Below the pieces are notes generated by a model. The model searched no databases. It saw only the letters and a program-made list of their open reading frames with translations, and was not told the DNA's origin. From a virus: a stretch of DNA of 24,588 nt. The stretch covers positions 1-24,588 of IMG/VR virus record IMGVR_UViG_3300002040_000429. One strand, written 5' to 3'. The translations under genes were made by a program, and so were the position numbers. Of this stretch, positions 16,695 through 23,177 are shown piece by piece; position 1 is the stretch's first letter; every line of letters starts with the position of its first letter.

Positions 16695-17111
16695 TTATGC
16701 TAACTCTTCATCAAAATCTGAATCTTCGTTACCATACTTTACTAAATCAACAACCTGTACCTTATTAAGATACAAAGAAGTTCCATACTTATCAACCATT
16801 GGATGAGACTTATTAAAAGCCACTCTAGTTTTTACACTACTACCATTACCAATAAGTGTTTCAGCATTAAAAGTTTTCTTATTTGAATCCATAACTGGAA
16901 CAGAAAACTTAGAACGAGCTGTGATAAAGTCTCCTCTATCATCCTCCTTGTTCTTTACTTTAACACCGTTCTCTTTGAGTAACTCTTTAGTTTCCTCAGA
17001 AAGATTACCAATGTCCATTTGATACTTATCGCTATACTCATCTTTCTTGTTGAGTTTACTCCAATAAGCTTTGCCTTCTATTACAGCAGTCTCTCTTTGT
17101 GCAGCCATCAT
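16695..17111 (-). CDS. single-stranded DNA-binding protein (gp2.5-like role)
   Basis: This 138-residue protein has a mixed beta-type sequence containing the phage SSB-like stretch AETLIGNGSSVKTRVAFNKS and NKVQVVDLVKYG. It ends in the acidic tail EDSDFDEELA typical of SSBs, which recruits polymerase and helicase. It would coat single strands at the fork and help annealing. I place the start at 17111 because AAAGGAG lies just upstream of the double ATG at 17111/17108. The in-frame ATG at 17126 precedes that site and has no site of its own. It is upstream of the exonuclease and primase-helicase genes, as expected for a replication operon. Confidence 0.8.
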   Translation of the reverse strand: MMAAQRETAVIEGKAYWSKLNKKDEYSDKYQMDIGNLSEETKELLKENGVKVKNKEDDRGDFITARSKFSVPVMDSNKKTFNAETLIGNGSSVKTRVAFNKSHPMVDKYGTSLYLNKVQVVDLVKYGNEDSDFDEELA

Positions 17112-17162
17112 GTTGGCTCCTTTCATCTAAGGGTTAAAATTAAATACTAAACTACCACACTA

Positions 17163-17300
17163 CTAAACTTTTTTCAAACTCTTTGCTTCATAAGAGTTTT
17201 CAAACCTTGCAATATAAATTATGTCAGGTTTATTTGCAACCTTAATAACATCAAAAGGTTTTTTTCTAACCTGTTTTTTTATTCCATTGGATTTCTTCAT
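17163..17300 (-). CDS. 45-residue basic small protein
   Basis: This short gene begins MKKSNGIKKQVRKK, continues with a beta-like stretch (PDIIYIARFENSYEA) and ends KSLKKV. The ATG at 17300 has AGGAATAACT upstream; a farther ATG at 17318 would give 51 residues. It overlaps the preceding 55-residue gene in another frame by 35 bases and fills what would otherwise be a long gap before the SSB gene. The family is unknown. I infer it is real from its ribosome-binding site and the packing. Confidence 0.5.
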   Translation of the reverse strand: MKKSNGIKKQVRKKPFDVIKVANKPDIIYIARFENSYEAKSLKKV

Positions 17301-17433
17301 AGTTATTCCTGTATTCATCTGAAGTATACTTCTGTCTTTCTTTTCTAGCAGAAGGTATTGACCAACGTGGTTTGGTACTTTGGTTTTTAGAAGGTCGTAA
17401 CTTCTTTGGTGATTTGGTACTCTTTAAACTCAT
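17266..17433 (-). CDS. 55-residue basic small protein
   Basis: The protein starts MSLKSTKSPKKLRPS and is rich in Lys, Arg and Ser in its first half, with a more acidic, aromatic second half (YTSDEYRNNYEEIQW). The ATG has an AGGAG ribosome-binding site and overlaps the upstream stop as ATGA, the same coupling used across this arm. I recognise no family. Nucleic-acid or protein binding would fit the charge. Confidence comes from the start context rather than from homology. Confidence 0.55.
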   Translation of the reverse strand: MSLKSTKSPKKLRPSKNQSTKPRWSIPSARKERQKYTSDEYRNNYEEIQWNKKTG

Positions 17434-17657
17434 TTAACTCTCCTATGTTCTAAATCACCTATTCTCCAGTAGTACCTAGGTTTTGTTTCTTTATGACTTT
17501 CAATAAGTATAGCTGGTCCTTCATTGTTCCAAAATTGTTTACCAGTATATTCCCATTCGTGTCCTTGTTGTTTTAATTCTTCAACTGTATTAAAGAACTC
17601 TGAGTTGGTTGCAAAAATAATTGACCAACCTAATAATAATCCTACTACTATATCCAA
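17430..17657 (-). CDS. small single-pass membrane protein, TTG start
   Basis: This 75-residue protein has one N-terminal hydrophobic segment (DIVVGLLLGWSIIFA) and a soluble tail with many aromatic residues (HEWEYTGKQFWNNEG, RYYWRIGD). No ATG is available before the hydrophobic segment. The TTG at 17657 has GGGGGA seven bases upstream and overlaps the stop of the preceding membrane protein. The function is unknown; it may act with that protein in the host inner membrane. Confidence 0.55.
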   Translation of the reverse strand: MDIVVGLLLGWSIIFATNSEFFNTVEELKQQGHEWEYTGKQFWNNEGPAILIESHKETKPRYYWRIGDLEHRRVK

Positions 17658-17860
17658 TTATAAATCCCCCATATTCCTGCGGTTAAATAACAAATCTCCA
17701 TCAACATTCGTGGAGTATCTCTATCTTGTTTAGCGAACCATATCCAAGCTACACAAGACAATGAAGAAACAGCCCACCCAATCCATTGTAAATGTACATG
17801 ACCAGAAGTCAGTAACAGTAGGGAGAAGACCGCTCCTATAAAAGCTAACCAACGATACAT
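17648..17860 (-). CDS. small multi-pass membrane protein
   Basis: This 70-residue protein has two or three hydrophobic segments (WLAFIGAVFSLLLLTSG, WIGWAVSSLSCVAWIWFA, ICYLTAGIWGIYNWI) joined by short loops. The pattern loosely recalls half of a PnuC/SWEET-like transporter or a small holin, but there is no decisive motif. It follows a nuclease-like gene by two bases and overlaps the next membrane gene by ten, so the two membrane proteins are likely co-made. Confidence 0.55.
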   Translation of the reverse strand: MYRWLAFIGAVFSLLLLTSGHVHLQWIGWAVSSLSCVAWIWFAKQDRDTPRMLMEICYLTAGIWGIYNWI

Positions 17861-17862
17861 TA

Positions 17863-18342
17863 TTAGTCAACTAGAATAAACTTTTTTAAAGGAACAAGAT
17901 ACATTCTACTAGCATTATTATCACCACCATTAACTATGTGAGTATTTTTAACTTTATCTTTTAAATCTGCAACACTTTCAAGTAATCGTGTATGAACTGT
18001 AGTAGTACCATCTGGTAATCTTTTATGTAATTCTATAATCCAATATTCTGCTTTAGTTGCATCAATACCACTAGCTTTACCATAGTTTACAAACTCGATA
18101 GCAACATTCCCTGTATCTTGCCACATGAAATCACTCTTAACTTCAATCAAAGATTCAGTAAGAATATTATATAATATCTTCTCTCTTTCATTTCCCTCTG
18201 CAAACATTCTATGTAGTCTATCTTTAGTAGACTCAGGTATATTATTTAATTTTAAATCACAATCTTTACGTTCTTCAACTGTAGGTTGCACCTCTTGTGG
18301 TACGTTTAAGATTCCTTCTTTTGGAAATTCAAGTGTTGGCAT
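17863..18342 (-). CDS. nuclease-like protein with EVKSD...TGN motif
   Basis: This 159-residue protein has a central segment combining IEVKSDFMWQDTGNVAIEF (E67, K69, D71, G78, N79, E83) with GKASGIDATKAEYW, which I recall from unknown phage proteins with a restriction-endonuclease-like fold. The E-x-K pair resembles a PD-(D/E)XK active site, but the preceding acidic residue is not certain. It lies just downstream of the DNA polymerase, with its AGGAG site overlapping the polymerase stop. A role in DNA processing during replication is likely by context; a non-catalytic relative is possible. Confidence 0.55.
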   Translation of the reverse strand: MPTLEFPKEGILNVPQEVQPTVEERKDCDLKLNNIPESTKDRLHRMFAEGNEREKILYNILTESLIEVKSDFMWQDTGNVAIEFVNYGKASGIDATKAEYWIIELHKRLPDGTTTVHTRLLESVADLKDKVKNTHIVNGGDNNASRMYLVPLKKFILVD

Positions 18343-18351
18343 AATAAACTC

Positions 18352-20076
18352 CTAATGTGTTTCAGCCCAAGACATTCCGACCTTGGCATCTGCATTGAGC
18401 TGTATGTGCATATTAAAAAAATCTGATACCTTACTTATGCATGGGTCAGCAAGGCTAACAAGTTCCTCCGCTTGGTCTTTTCTTACTTCATATTGTTGTT
18501 CATCATGAATAGTGTTAACTAGGTATGCATCTAGTTTTCTTTTCATAATTTCTTCATCTAAAAATATAGACCATTGCTTACAACAAATAGCACCAGCTCC
18601 TTGAAGTAAACTATTTAATGCTTTTCTTTGTTGTCTAATCATTAATCTCCTTCCATCAATACCTCTAACGTATCCTCTTTTGGCAGCACGTTCTACATTT
18701 CTAATAAGATTAGCTAACTTAGGAACATTAGACAAGAATTTTTTTCTTAACTGACTACCTTGTTGTACTGAACCATTAATTATAGCACCTAGTTTTTTAT
18801 CTGAAGCACCATAATTAAAAGCATAAATAAAAGTTTTTGCATCAGCTCTTGTAGGTAAACCTGCAAGTTTCTGATTGTAAGCATGAGGGTCTCCATTGAC
18901 TACCTCATGAGAATACGCATCATCTTTCATATAATTTGCTAACATTCTTAACTCTAAACCTTTTGCATCCATTCCTACAAGAACATAATCATCATTAGGT
19001 ACTGTCCAACAACTACGAAACTCATATCCGTAGGGTTTATCATTAGCTACAATGTTTGCCATGTTAGGATTTCTATGAGTCATTCTACCTGTAACAGCTC
19101 CCATAGTATATACATCTCCATGTACTCTACAGGTGTCATCTACTTCATCTAACCATGCTTCAATAGTTTTAGCTCTTGTTGTTAACATCTTCCATTGTGA
19201 TAACTTTTGTAATGCTTCTGGTGCTTTATCTGATATTGTTTCTAAATTTATTTCTGTAATCTTAGGTGAACCTTTAGGTGTAAACTGTGTAGGTTTCCAA
19301 CCATACTGATTCAGTCTATCTATAATTTGTTTAGGGCTACCTAAATTAAACTTCTGAAACTCAACAATACTAAATGCACCAACAACATTTTCTATTTTTT
19401 GCAGACCTACACTAGACAACGTACCATCTTTTTTAATACGAGGTGTAACTTCCTTTACTAATTTTGGTTTAAGAGGAACTTGAGTAAGGATATCATATTC
19501 AATCTGATTTGCTTCCTGTTTAATTTTAGCCATTAACGTATGAGCTTTTCTAACATCTAAATAAAACCCACGATTCTGTTGCCTGTTAATAACGTGTCGT
19601 ATCTTATGCTCTAAGATAATAGATTTGTAAGAAAAATCTTGTCGTTCTTTCTCCATAAGATAGGTATACAAAGCACTTGTAATCTCAACGTCCATCTTAC
19701 AATACTCTAACATCTCTTCAGAGAAACCAGAGAAATCATTGAAGTCTATCTTAGTCATTCCCACAAGAGGAGCAAGGGCAGCAAGACTGTGTTTACCTTC
19801 TCTATCAGGATTAAACAACTGTGAAAGAACAAGAGTATCTCTAATCTTATTTATTGGTAAAGCAGTACCCCACAATTTGTTAAGTATTGGAGCATCAAAA
19901 GAAAGAATGTTATGTCCCACATAGTAATCATATTTTTTTAACTCCACTAGAAGTTTATCTGGTTCTCTATAAAAAGAAACGTCACCTGTTTGTAAATCCT
20001 TGGTGACGCATACATAAATTGTATTAGCATTAAGAGCATCTGTCTCAATGTCTAATACTAAAATCTTTTCTTCCAT
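18352..20076 (-). CDS. family A DNA polymerase, T7 gp5-like but short
   Basis: This 574-residue replicative polymerase has a proofreading exonuclease domain. Exo I is D9/E11 (LDIETD), Exo II has D61 in HNILSFDAP, and Exo III has Y125/D129. Polymerase motif A is D370 with LELR at 374-377, motif B runs from R410 with K414, Y418 and Y422-G423, and motif C is H524-D525-E526. Y418 equals T7 Y526 (E. coli F762). T7 gp5 has 704 residues. The distances between exo III and motif A here are about 60 residues shorter than in T7, suggesting that the thioredoxin-binding insertion is missing. It is coupled one base after the stop of a small upstream gene. Confidence 0.95.
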   Translation of the reverse strand: MEEKILVLDIETDALNANTIYVCVTKDLQTGDVSFYREPDKLLVELKKYDYYVGHNILSFDAPILNKLWGTALPINKIRDTLVLSQLFNPDREGKHSLAALAPLVGMTKIDFNDFSGFSEEMLEYCKMDVEITSALYTYLMEKERQDFSYKSIILEHKIRHVINRQQNRGFYLDVRKAHTLMAKIKQEANQIEYDILTQVPLKPKLVKEVTPRIKKDGTLSSVGLQKIENVVGAFSIVEFQKFNLGSPKQIIDRLNQYGWKPTQFTPKGSPKITEINLETISDKAPEALQKLSQWKMLTTRAKTIEAWLDEVDDTCRVHGDVYTMGAVTGRMTHRNPNMANIVANDKPYGYEFRSCWTVPNDDYVLVGMDAKGLELRMLANYMKDDAYSHEVVNGDPHAYNQKLAGLPTRADAKTFIYAFNYGASDKKLGAIINGSVQQGSQLRKKFLSNVPKLANLIRNVERAAKRGYVRGIDGRRLMIRQQRKALNSLLQGAGAICCKQWSIFLDEEIMKRKLDAYLVNTIHDEQQYEVRKDQAEELVSLADPCISKVSDFFNMHIQLNADAKVGMSWAETH

Positions 20077-20077
20077 T

Positions 20078-20365
20078 TTAATTATCCAATTTCAAATAAG
20101 TTTCCTTTATATTATTTATCTTAGCTTTCTCCAAAGCCTCTTTATTTGTTTTCGCAACACCAACAACTACCCACTTGTAAGGAGAATTAAAAAAACTTTC
20201 CTTAGATTTATTATACATTCTCCACTTCTGTTCGTCCCATTTTTCTACTAAAGACAAATGCATCTTAGCCCAAACCTTGAAGCTCCCACTTAACTTTTCG
20301 TGAACGACTTCGGATTTCTTTACGATTTTTTTATTTTTTAAGTATTTTTTTATTAGATTTTCCAT
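20078..20365 (-). CDS. small basic protein upstream of DNA polymerase
   Basis: This 95-residue protein is Lys-rich with several Trp residues (FKVWAKMHLSLVEKWDEQKW) and a second half resembling an alpha/beta unit (KWVVVGVAKTNKEALEKAKI). I recognise no family. It is the first gene after a 112-base gene-free stretch, and its ATG follows TATAGGGTACA, where AGGG can serve as the ribosome-binding site. The DNA polymerase starts two bases after its stop, so it is likely expressed with the polymerase and could be an accessory factor. Confidence 0.6.
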   Translation of the reverse strand: MENLIKKYLKNKKIVKKSEVVHEKLSGSFKVWAKMHLSLVEKWDEQKWRMYNKSKESFFNSPYKWVVVGVAKTNKEALEKAKINNIKETYLKLDN

Positions 20366-20477
20366 TGTACCCTATAGGTTATTTAAGGTTTATACTATTA
20401 CTTATTTTAAATCTTTAACATTTGTTATCCTTATAGGTAACATATAATTGTGTCAGAATCAAGGCAGATATGTTGTA
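20366..20477 (-). promoter_or_regulatory. gene-free stretch before the polymerase operon, candidate promoter region
   Basis: These 112 bases are unusually AT-rich. The - strand holds CTGACA (resembling a -35 box) 15 bases before TATAAG (resembling a -10), then a second AT-rich block with TATAAA. Two related short motifs occur: TACCTATAAGGATAAC and AACCTATAGGGTACA, the latter containing the palindrome CCTATAGG next to the downstream start codon. This is a plausible site for transcription start and operator binding for the polymerase genes. It is a motif-level guess only. Confidence 0.35.
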
Positions 20478-20852
20478 TTATTGCATCACTTTGTCATAAA
20501 GATACTGAACAAACCATTTATTATCAAATAACAAAGCAGTTAAAGCATTAGCTTGAGTTAAAACAAACTTCTCTTCTGTATCTTCATCAGATAACACACC
20601 ACCTTTACCTGTTTCTCCCATATCACTTACAATAGCATGAAGTAATTCATGTACAAAAGTATTAACTTCATCTCTTACTTTAAGTTTATCCTGTAAGTCT
20701 ATAGTAGAAATACGTTCTTGATATTGACCATACTCTTCACACATATGGCCTTTATTAAAATTAGCAGGAGTAACTTTTATTTTAACAATACGATACCCTA
20801 CTTTAATTTCTTTGTTATGAAGAGGATTAATAGTTGTTTTTTTAGTAACCAT
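20478..20852 (-). CDS. HExxH zinc metallopeptidase-like protein
   Basis: This 124-residue protein contains VHELLHAI (H68-E69-L-L-H72), the zinc-binding HExxH helix, and a later Glu-containing helix (TEEKFVLTQANALTAL, E93/E94) that could supply the third ligand, as in short gluzincins related to ImmA/SprT-type proteins. Such proteins cleave regulators or act near DNA-protein crosslinks; the target here is unknown. No signal peptide is visible, so it should act in the cytoplasm. It has a good AAAGGA site before the ATG and is alone between two gene-free gaps. Confidence 0.7.
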   Translation of the reverse strand: MVTKKTTINPLHNKEIKVGYRIVKIKVTPANFNKGHMCEEYGQYQERISTIDLQDKLKVRDEVNTFVHELLHAIVSDMGETGKGGVLSDEDTEEKFVLTQANALTALLFDNKWFVQYLYDKVMQ

Positions 20853-20900
20853 TACTGTCCTTTCTTTTTAAATTATTGATAGTCAACACAAATCTAACTC

Positions 20901-21113
20901 TTAAACTAAATCATTTCTTCTAAAATAGTCAACAGTTTTTACCAATCTTCTTTGAAATTCTTTAGTTTCATGAGGACAATTATTAATACCGCAAGGAAAT
21001 ATGGCAGGTTTATTGCCTGTTTTTTCCCAACATTTAATAGTACAAACAGGACAAGCTCCTGTACAATTACCAAAATCTTTTTCTACAAATCTACTGTTCC
21101 AATACCGCTTCAT
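20901..21113 (-). CDS. six-cysteine small protein, probable metal binder
   Basis: This 70-residue protein has cysteines at 17, 21, 24, 28, 41 and 46 plus H48 (NCTGACPVCTIKCW and PCGINNCPHE), a spacing that fits a Zn or Fe-S site. It also has many Arg/Lys residues near the end (RRLVKTVDYFRR), consistent with DNA or RNA contact. I recognise no family. AAGGAG lies just upstream of the ATG. It could be a transcription or replication regulator, but that is inference. Confidence 0.6.
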   Translation of the reverse strand: MKRYWNSRFVEKDFGNCTGACPVCTIKCWEKTGNKPAIFPCGINNCPHETKEFQRRLVKTVDYFRRNDLV

Positions 21114-21116
21114 ACT

Positions 21117-21269
21117 CTACTCCTTTTCTTTCTGCTCTCTTAAAGCTTTAAGAATAGTTTGTTCTACTAACATTAAAAACCAATCACTCTTAATAAGTTC
21201 TTCTAATCTAACTGTTATCATTTCCTCTAACAAGTTTGCTATTTGTTGGCTAGATTTTTTTGCTGTCAT
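21117..21269 (-). CDS. 50-residue helical small protein
   Basis: The protein starts MTAKKSSQQIANLLEEM and is one long amphipathic helix by pattern, with alternating Leu/Ile and Glu/Lys (RLEELIKSDWFLMLVEQ). It has a GGAGG element upstream of the ATG and overlaps the zinc-finger gene by 20 bases. The next gene starts four bases after its stop. The function is unknown; it could be a small regulator or partner protein. Confidence 0.55.
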   Translation of the reverse strand: MTAKKSSQQIANLLEEMITVRLEELIKSDWFLMLVEQTILKALREQKEKE

Positions 21270-21429
21270 TATATTTTTCCTCCATTTTTAAAGTAGTTCC
21301 AGCAACAATGCCTTTTCCATCACAATCATAACAAGTGGCGGCATCATCTATCCCTACTAACAACTCACCTGTCCCACCGCACAACCAACATTCTTCGTCA
21401 TGTGTAATGTATCTAATAACTTTATCCAT
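21250..21429 (-). CDS. free-standing DnaJ-type zinc-finger protein
   Basis: This 59-residue protein has two CxxCxGxG repeats, CWLCGGTG (C14, C17) and CYDCDGKG (C33, C36), which together form one zinc site of the DnaJ central domain; full DnaJ has four repeats and two sites. I start at the ATG at 21429, which overlaps the methyltransferase end by eight bases with GGGGGA just upstream. The open frame continues farther into the methyltransferase gene but is not needed. There is no J-domain. Similar half-domains are known inserted in the DNA polymerase of some marine podoviruses (HMO-2011 type), so a replication or protein-folding partner role is possible. Confidence 0.7.
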   Translation of the reverse strand: MDKVIRYITHDEECWLCGGTGELLVGIDDAATCYDCDGKGIVAGTTLKMEEKYNDSKKI

Positions 21430-22537
21430 GCATCCCCCATCTTTTCTCTCTATTATGGTAGTCCTTAATAATATTATCATCATATAAAATGCCTTTTAAA
21501 ATATGAGCTATAACATCAACTGTAAAACCATTACCAAGCATCTTATACCTCTGTGTATTGCTTACACCTTTGTCTGTGTACCCATCAGGTAGGGTTTGCA
21601 GTCTCTCACATTCCAGAGGTGTAAGTTTTCTCCAATGTAAATCTTTTATATCTACTGCTACATTATCTTTCTGTACTGTAGTAAGTGTATTTGTTTTACC
21701 ATCTGTGCGAACTTCAAGACGTTGCTCTGTCAAACCTGCAACCTTTTGTTTATGGTCTTGACGCACACCATCTATTGTATATCTTCCTCTCCATGCACCA
21801 CATAAAACTTTTGGTTCTCTATGTCCACCCTGCATAGTAGTTAGTGCAGGTGCTTTACCCTGTGGGTGATACACTCGCTTGATACTGTCGTGTCCTTTGA
21901 GGTCTGCATCTCCCACATGACACAATCCATCTTTACTAAATACTAATTGTCTTCGGTGTTTCTCAAAGTATGATTTAAGATTACCACCTTTATACACTAT
22001 ACCATCTTCCAATATATCCTGTAAAAGTATACCTTTGTCATCTGGCTGTGTAACATTAGATATGTTTGTCCAATACAATCTGTATCTATTTTGAGCAGAA
22101 ACTAATCGACTATTAATAGCTATAGGTTCTACTCCAAGATGCTCAGATATAACATCTTGATGTTCTTTTTTCATCCGTACATTTTCAAGCAGAAAGTATT
22201 TAGGTTTTAATAAGTTCTTTAGTTTTACAAACTCAAAAAACAATTTACTTCTAGGGTCATCAAAATTTAACTGCTTACCAGCAAAACTAAATCCCTGACA
22301 TGGGCTACCACCTATCATTATGTCTACCTCTGGATAGCCACGTTCTGTCCAAAGATGTTCACATTCAGTTACATCTCCTATGTGATGTATGTCTGGGTAG
22401 TTTCTCTTGGCTACTTGGATAGCATACTTATCTATCTCACTTGCCATGTGCCACCTAACATTTATACCTGCTCTATCTAATGCAACTCTGTCCATAGAAC
22501 AACCAGAAAAAAGTGATAAGACATTGTACTTAGTCAT
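21422..22537 (-). CDS. DNA (cytosine-5) methyltransferase
   Basis: This 371-residue complete C5-methyltransferase transfers a methyl group from S-adenosylmethionine to cytosine. Motif I is VLSLFSGCSMDRVAL, motif IV GGSPCQGFS with catalytic C80, motif VI LLENV with E118, motif VIII QNRYR at 149-153, motif IX RKLTPLECERLQ and motif X MLGNGFTVDVI. Motif I has Cys-Ser-Met after FSG where Ile-Gly-Gly is usual. No restriction enzyme gene is nearby, so protection against host restriction or marking of phage DNA is more likely than a full restriction system. The recognition site cannot be read from sequence. GAGGAG precedes the ATG. Confidence 0.93.
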   Translation of the reverse strand: MTKYNVLSLFSGCSMDRVALDRAGINVRWHMASEIDKYAIQVAKRNYPDIHHIGDVTECEHLWTERGYPEVDIMIGGSPCQGFSFAGKQLNFDDPRSKLFFEFVKLKNLLKPKYFLLENVRMKKEHQDVISEHLGVEPIAINSRLVSAQNRYRLYWTNISNVTQPDDKGILLQDILEDGIVYKGGNLKSYFEKHRRQLVFSKDGLCHVGDADLKGHDSIKRVYHPQGKAPALTTMQGGHREPKVLCGAWRGRYTIDGVRQDHKQKVAGLTEQRLEVRTDGKTNTLTTVQKDNVAVDIKDLHWRKLTPLECERLQTLPDGYTDKGVSNTQRYKMLGNGFTVDVIAHILKGILYDDNIIKDYHNREKRWGMHG

Positions 22538-22548
22538 TAGTTATCTCC
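22523..22548. repeat. 26-bp direct repeat, copy 1 (over methyltransferase start)
   Basis: This copy matches the one at 22656-22681 at 24 of 26 positions. It spans the ribosome-binding site, the ATG and the first codons (MTKYN) of the methyltransferase, in the same frame as in the other copy. Confidence 0.8.
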
Positions 22549-22670
22549 TCAATAATAACATCATCATATCCATCATCAATCCATTGGTCATAATCTCTCT
22601 CCGCATCTTTATAATCTACATAATAATCTGGAGTATCTCCTACCCAAACTACCCAATTATACTTAGTCAT
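22530..22670 (-). CDS. 46-residue acidic small protein
   Basis: This short protein is acidic and Tyr/Trp-rich (MTKYNWVVWVGDTPDYYVDY, then QWIDDGYDD). It has an AGGAGG ribosome-binding site and overlaps the methyltransferase start by eight bases. Its first five residues are identical to those of the methyltransferase because both starts lie in a direct repeat. Acidic small proteins in phage early regions often act as inhibitors or DNA mimics, but nothing here proves it. Confidence 0.6.
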   Translation of the reverse strand: MTKYNWVVWVGDTPDYYVDYKDAERDYDQWIDDGYDDVIIEEITND

Positions 22671-22681
22671 TAGTTACCTCC
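22656..22681. repeat. 26-bp direct repeat, copy 2 (over start of the 46-residue gene)
   Basis: This is the partner of 22523-22548, 133 bases away, covering the ribosome-binding site and start of the 46-residue gene. Confidence 0.8.
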
Positions 22682-22686
22682 TTCAA

Positions 22687-22908
22687 TTAATCACGTTGGA
22701 TAAATAAAAACCCACCACCATTACCTTCTTGGTCCATGCTTACATCAACTTGATAAGTATTTCCTTTTTTATCTTGAGTAACAAAAATAGGAAATGGATT
22801 TAATCCGTGTTCCGTATCATTAAAATGAAACTCTTTTATTGTATGACCAATTAATTGACTAAAATGTTCAATCGCATACTCTTTATCTTCAATTTTAAAA
22901 TTACTCAT
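22687..22908 (-). CDS. small hypothetical protein
   Basis: This 73-residue protein starts at the ATG at 22908 (MSNFKIEDKEY), chosen because GGAGGT lies five bases upstream; the open frame runs to a TTG at 22923. The sequence looks alpha/beta (IGHTIKEFHFND, NPFPIFVTQDKKGNTYQVDV) and ends in a Gly-rich, Phe-rich strand. No family is recognised. The following 46-residue gene starts 16 bases downstream of its stop. Confidence 0.55.
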   Translation of the reverse strand: MSNFKIEDKEYAIEHFSQLIGHTIKEFHFNDTEHGLNPFPIFVTQDKKGNTYQVDVSMDQEGNGGGFLFIQRD

Positions 22909-22999
22909 GTGTACCTCCATCAATACTTATCTCATTAATTAATGATTTTAAATGTTCAACGGAACAATGTGCATTGTTTTTATTTGCATTTATAATCAT
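22901..22999 (-). CDS. 32-residue possible small protein
   Basis: A short reading frame (MIINANKNNAHCSVEHLKSL and 12 more residues) has GAAAGGATACA before its ATG and overlaps the next start by eight bases, the same spacing as neighbouring genes. It fills a stretch otherwise empty of genes. It may also be a translated leader that couples the next gene. Confidence is low because of its size. Confidence 0.4.
   Translation of the reverse strand: MIINANKNNAHCSVEHLKSLINEISIDGGTHE
22903..22922. repeat. 20-bp ribosome-binding-site/start cassette, copy 1
   Basis: It matches 23172-23191 at 18 of 20 positions and spans TGATGGAGGTAC plus ATGAGT on the - strand at the start of the 73-residue gene. Confidence 0.6.
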
Positions 23000-23024
23000 T
23001 GTATCCTTTCTATGTTGCTATTTT

Positions 23025-23177
23025 TTAAGTTAAAAGCTGTATCTCTAATAGTAATACCCTCAGTTCCTCATAGGTTAATCCTGCTTCAATCCATTCAGGA
23101 ATAATCTGCTCGGCTTGTTCTAAGGCTTTGTAATACCTCGCTTCTTTATCTATTGTTGCTCTATAATCTTCACTCAT
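23025..23177 (-). CDS. 50-residue acidic helical small protein
   Basis: The protein (MSEDYRATIDKEARYYKALE and onward) is helical by pattern with a Leu-rich end (LRVLLLEIQLLT). It has GGAGGT five bases before the ATG and overlaps the upstream gene's end by eight bases. I recognise no family. It may be a protein-binding early factor. Confidence 0.55.
   Translation of the reverse strand: MSEDYRATIDKEARYYKALEQAEQIIPEWIEAGLTYEELRVLLLEIQLLT

Noticed and set aside
20366-20385. T7-like promoter end CTATAGGG on the - strand
   Set aside because: The upstream part of a T7-type promoter is missing, no phage RNA polymerase is visible, and initiation there would leave only a few bases before the ATG. AGGG is more simply the ribosome-binding site.
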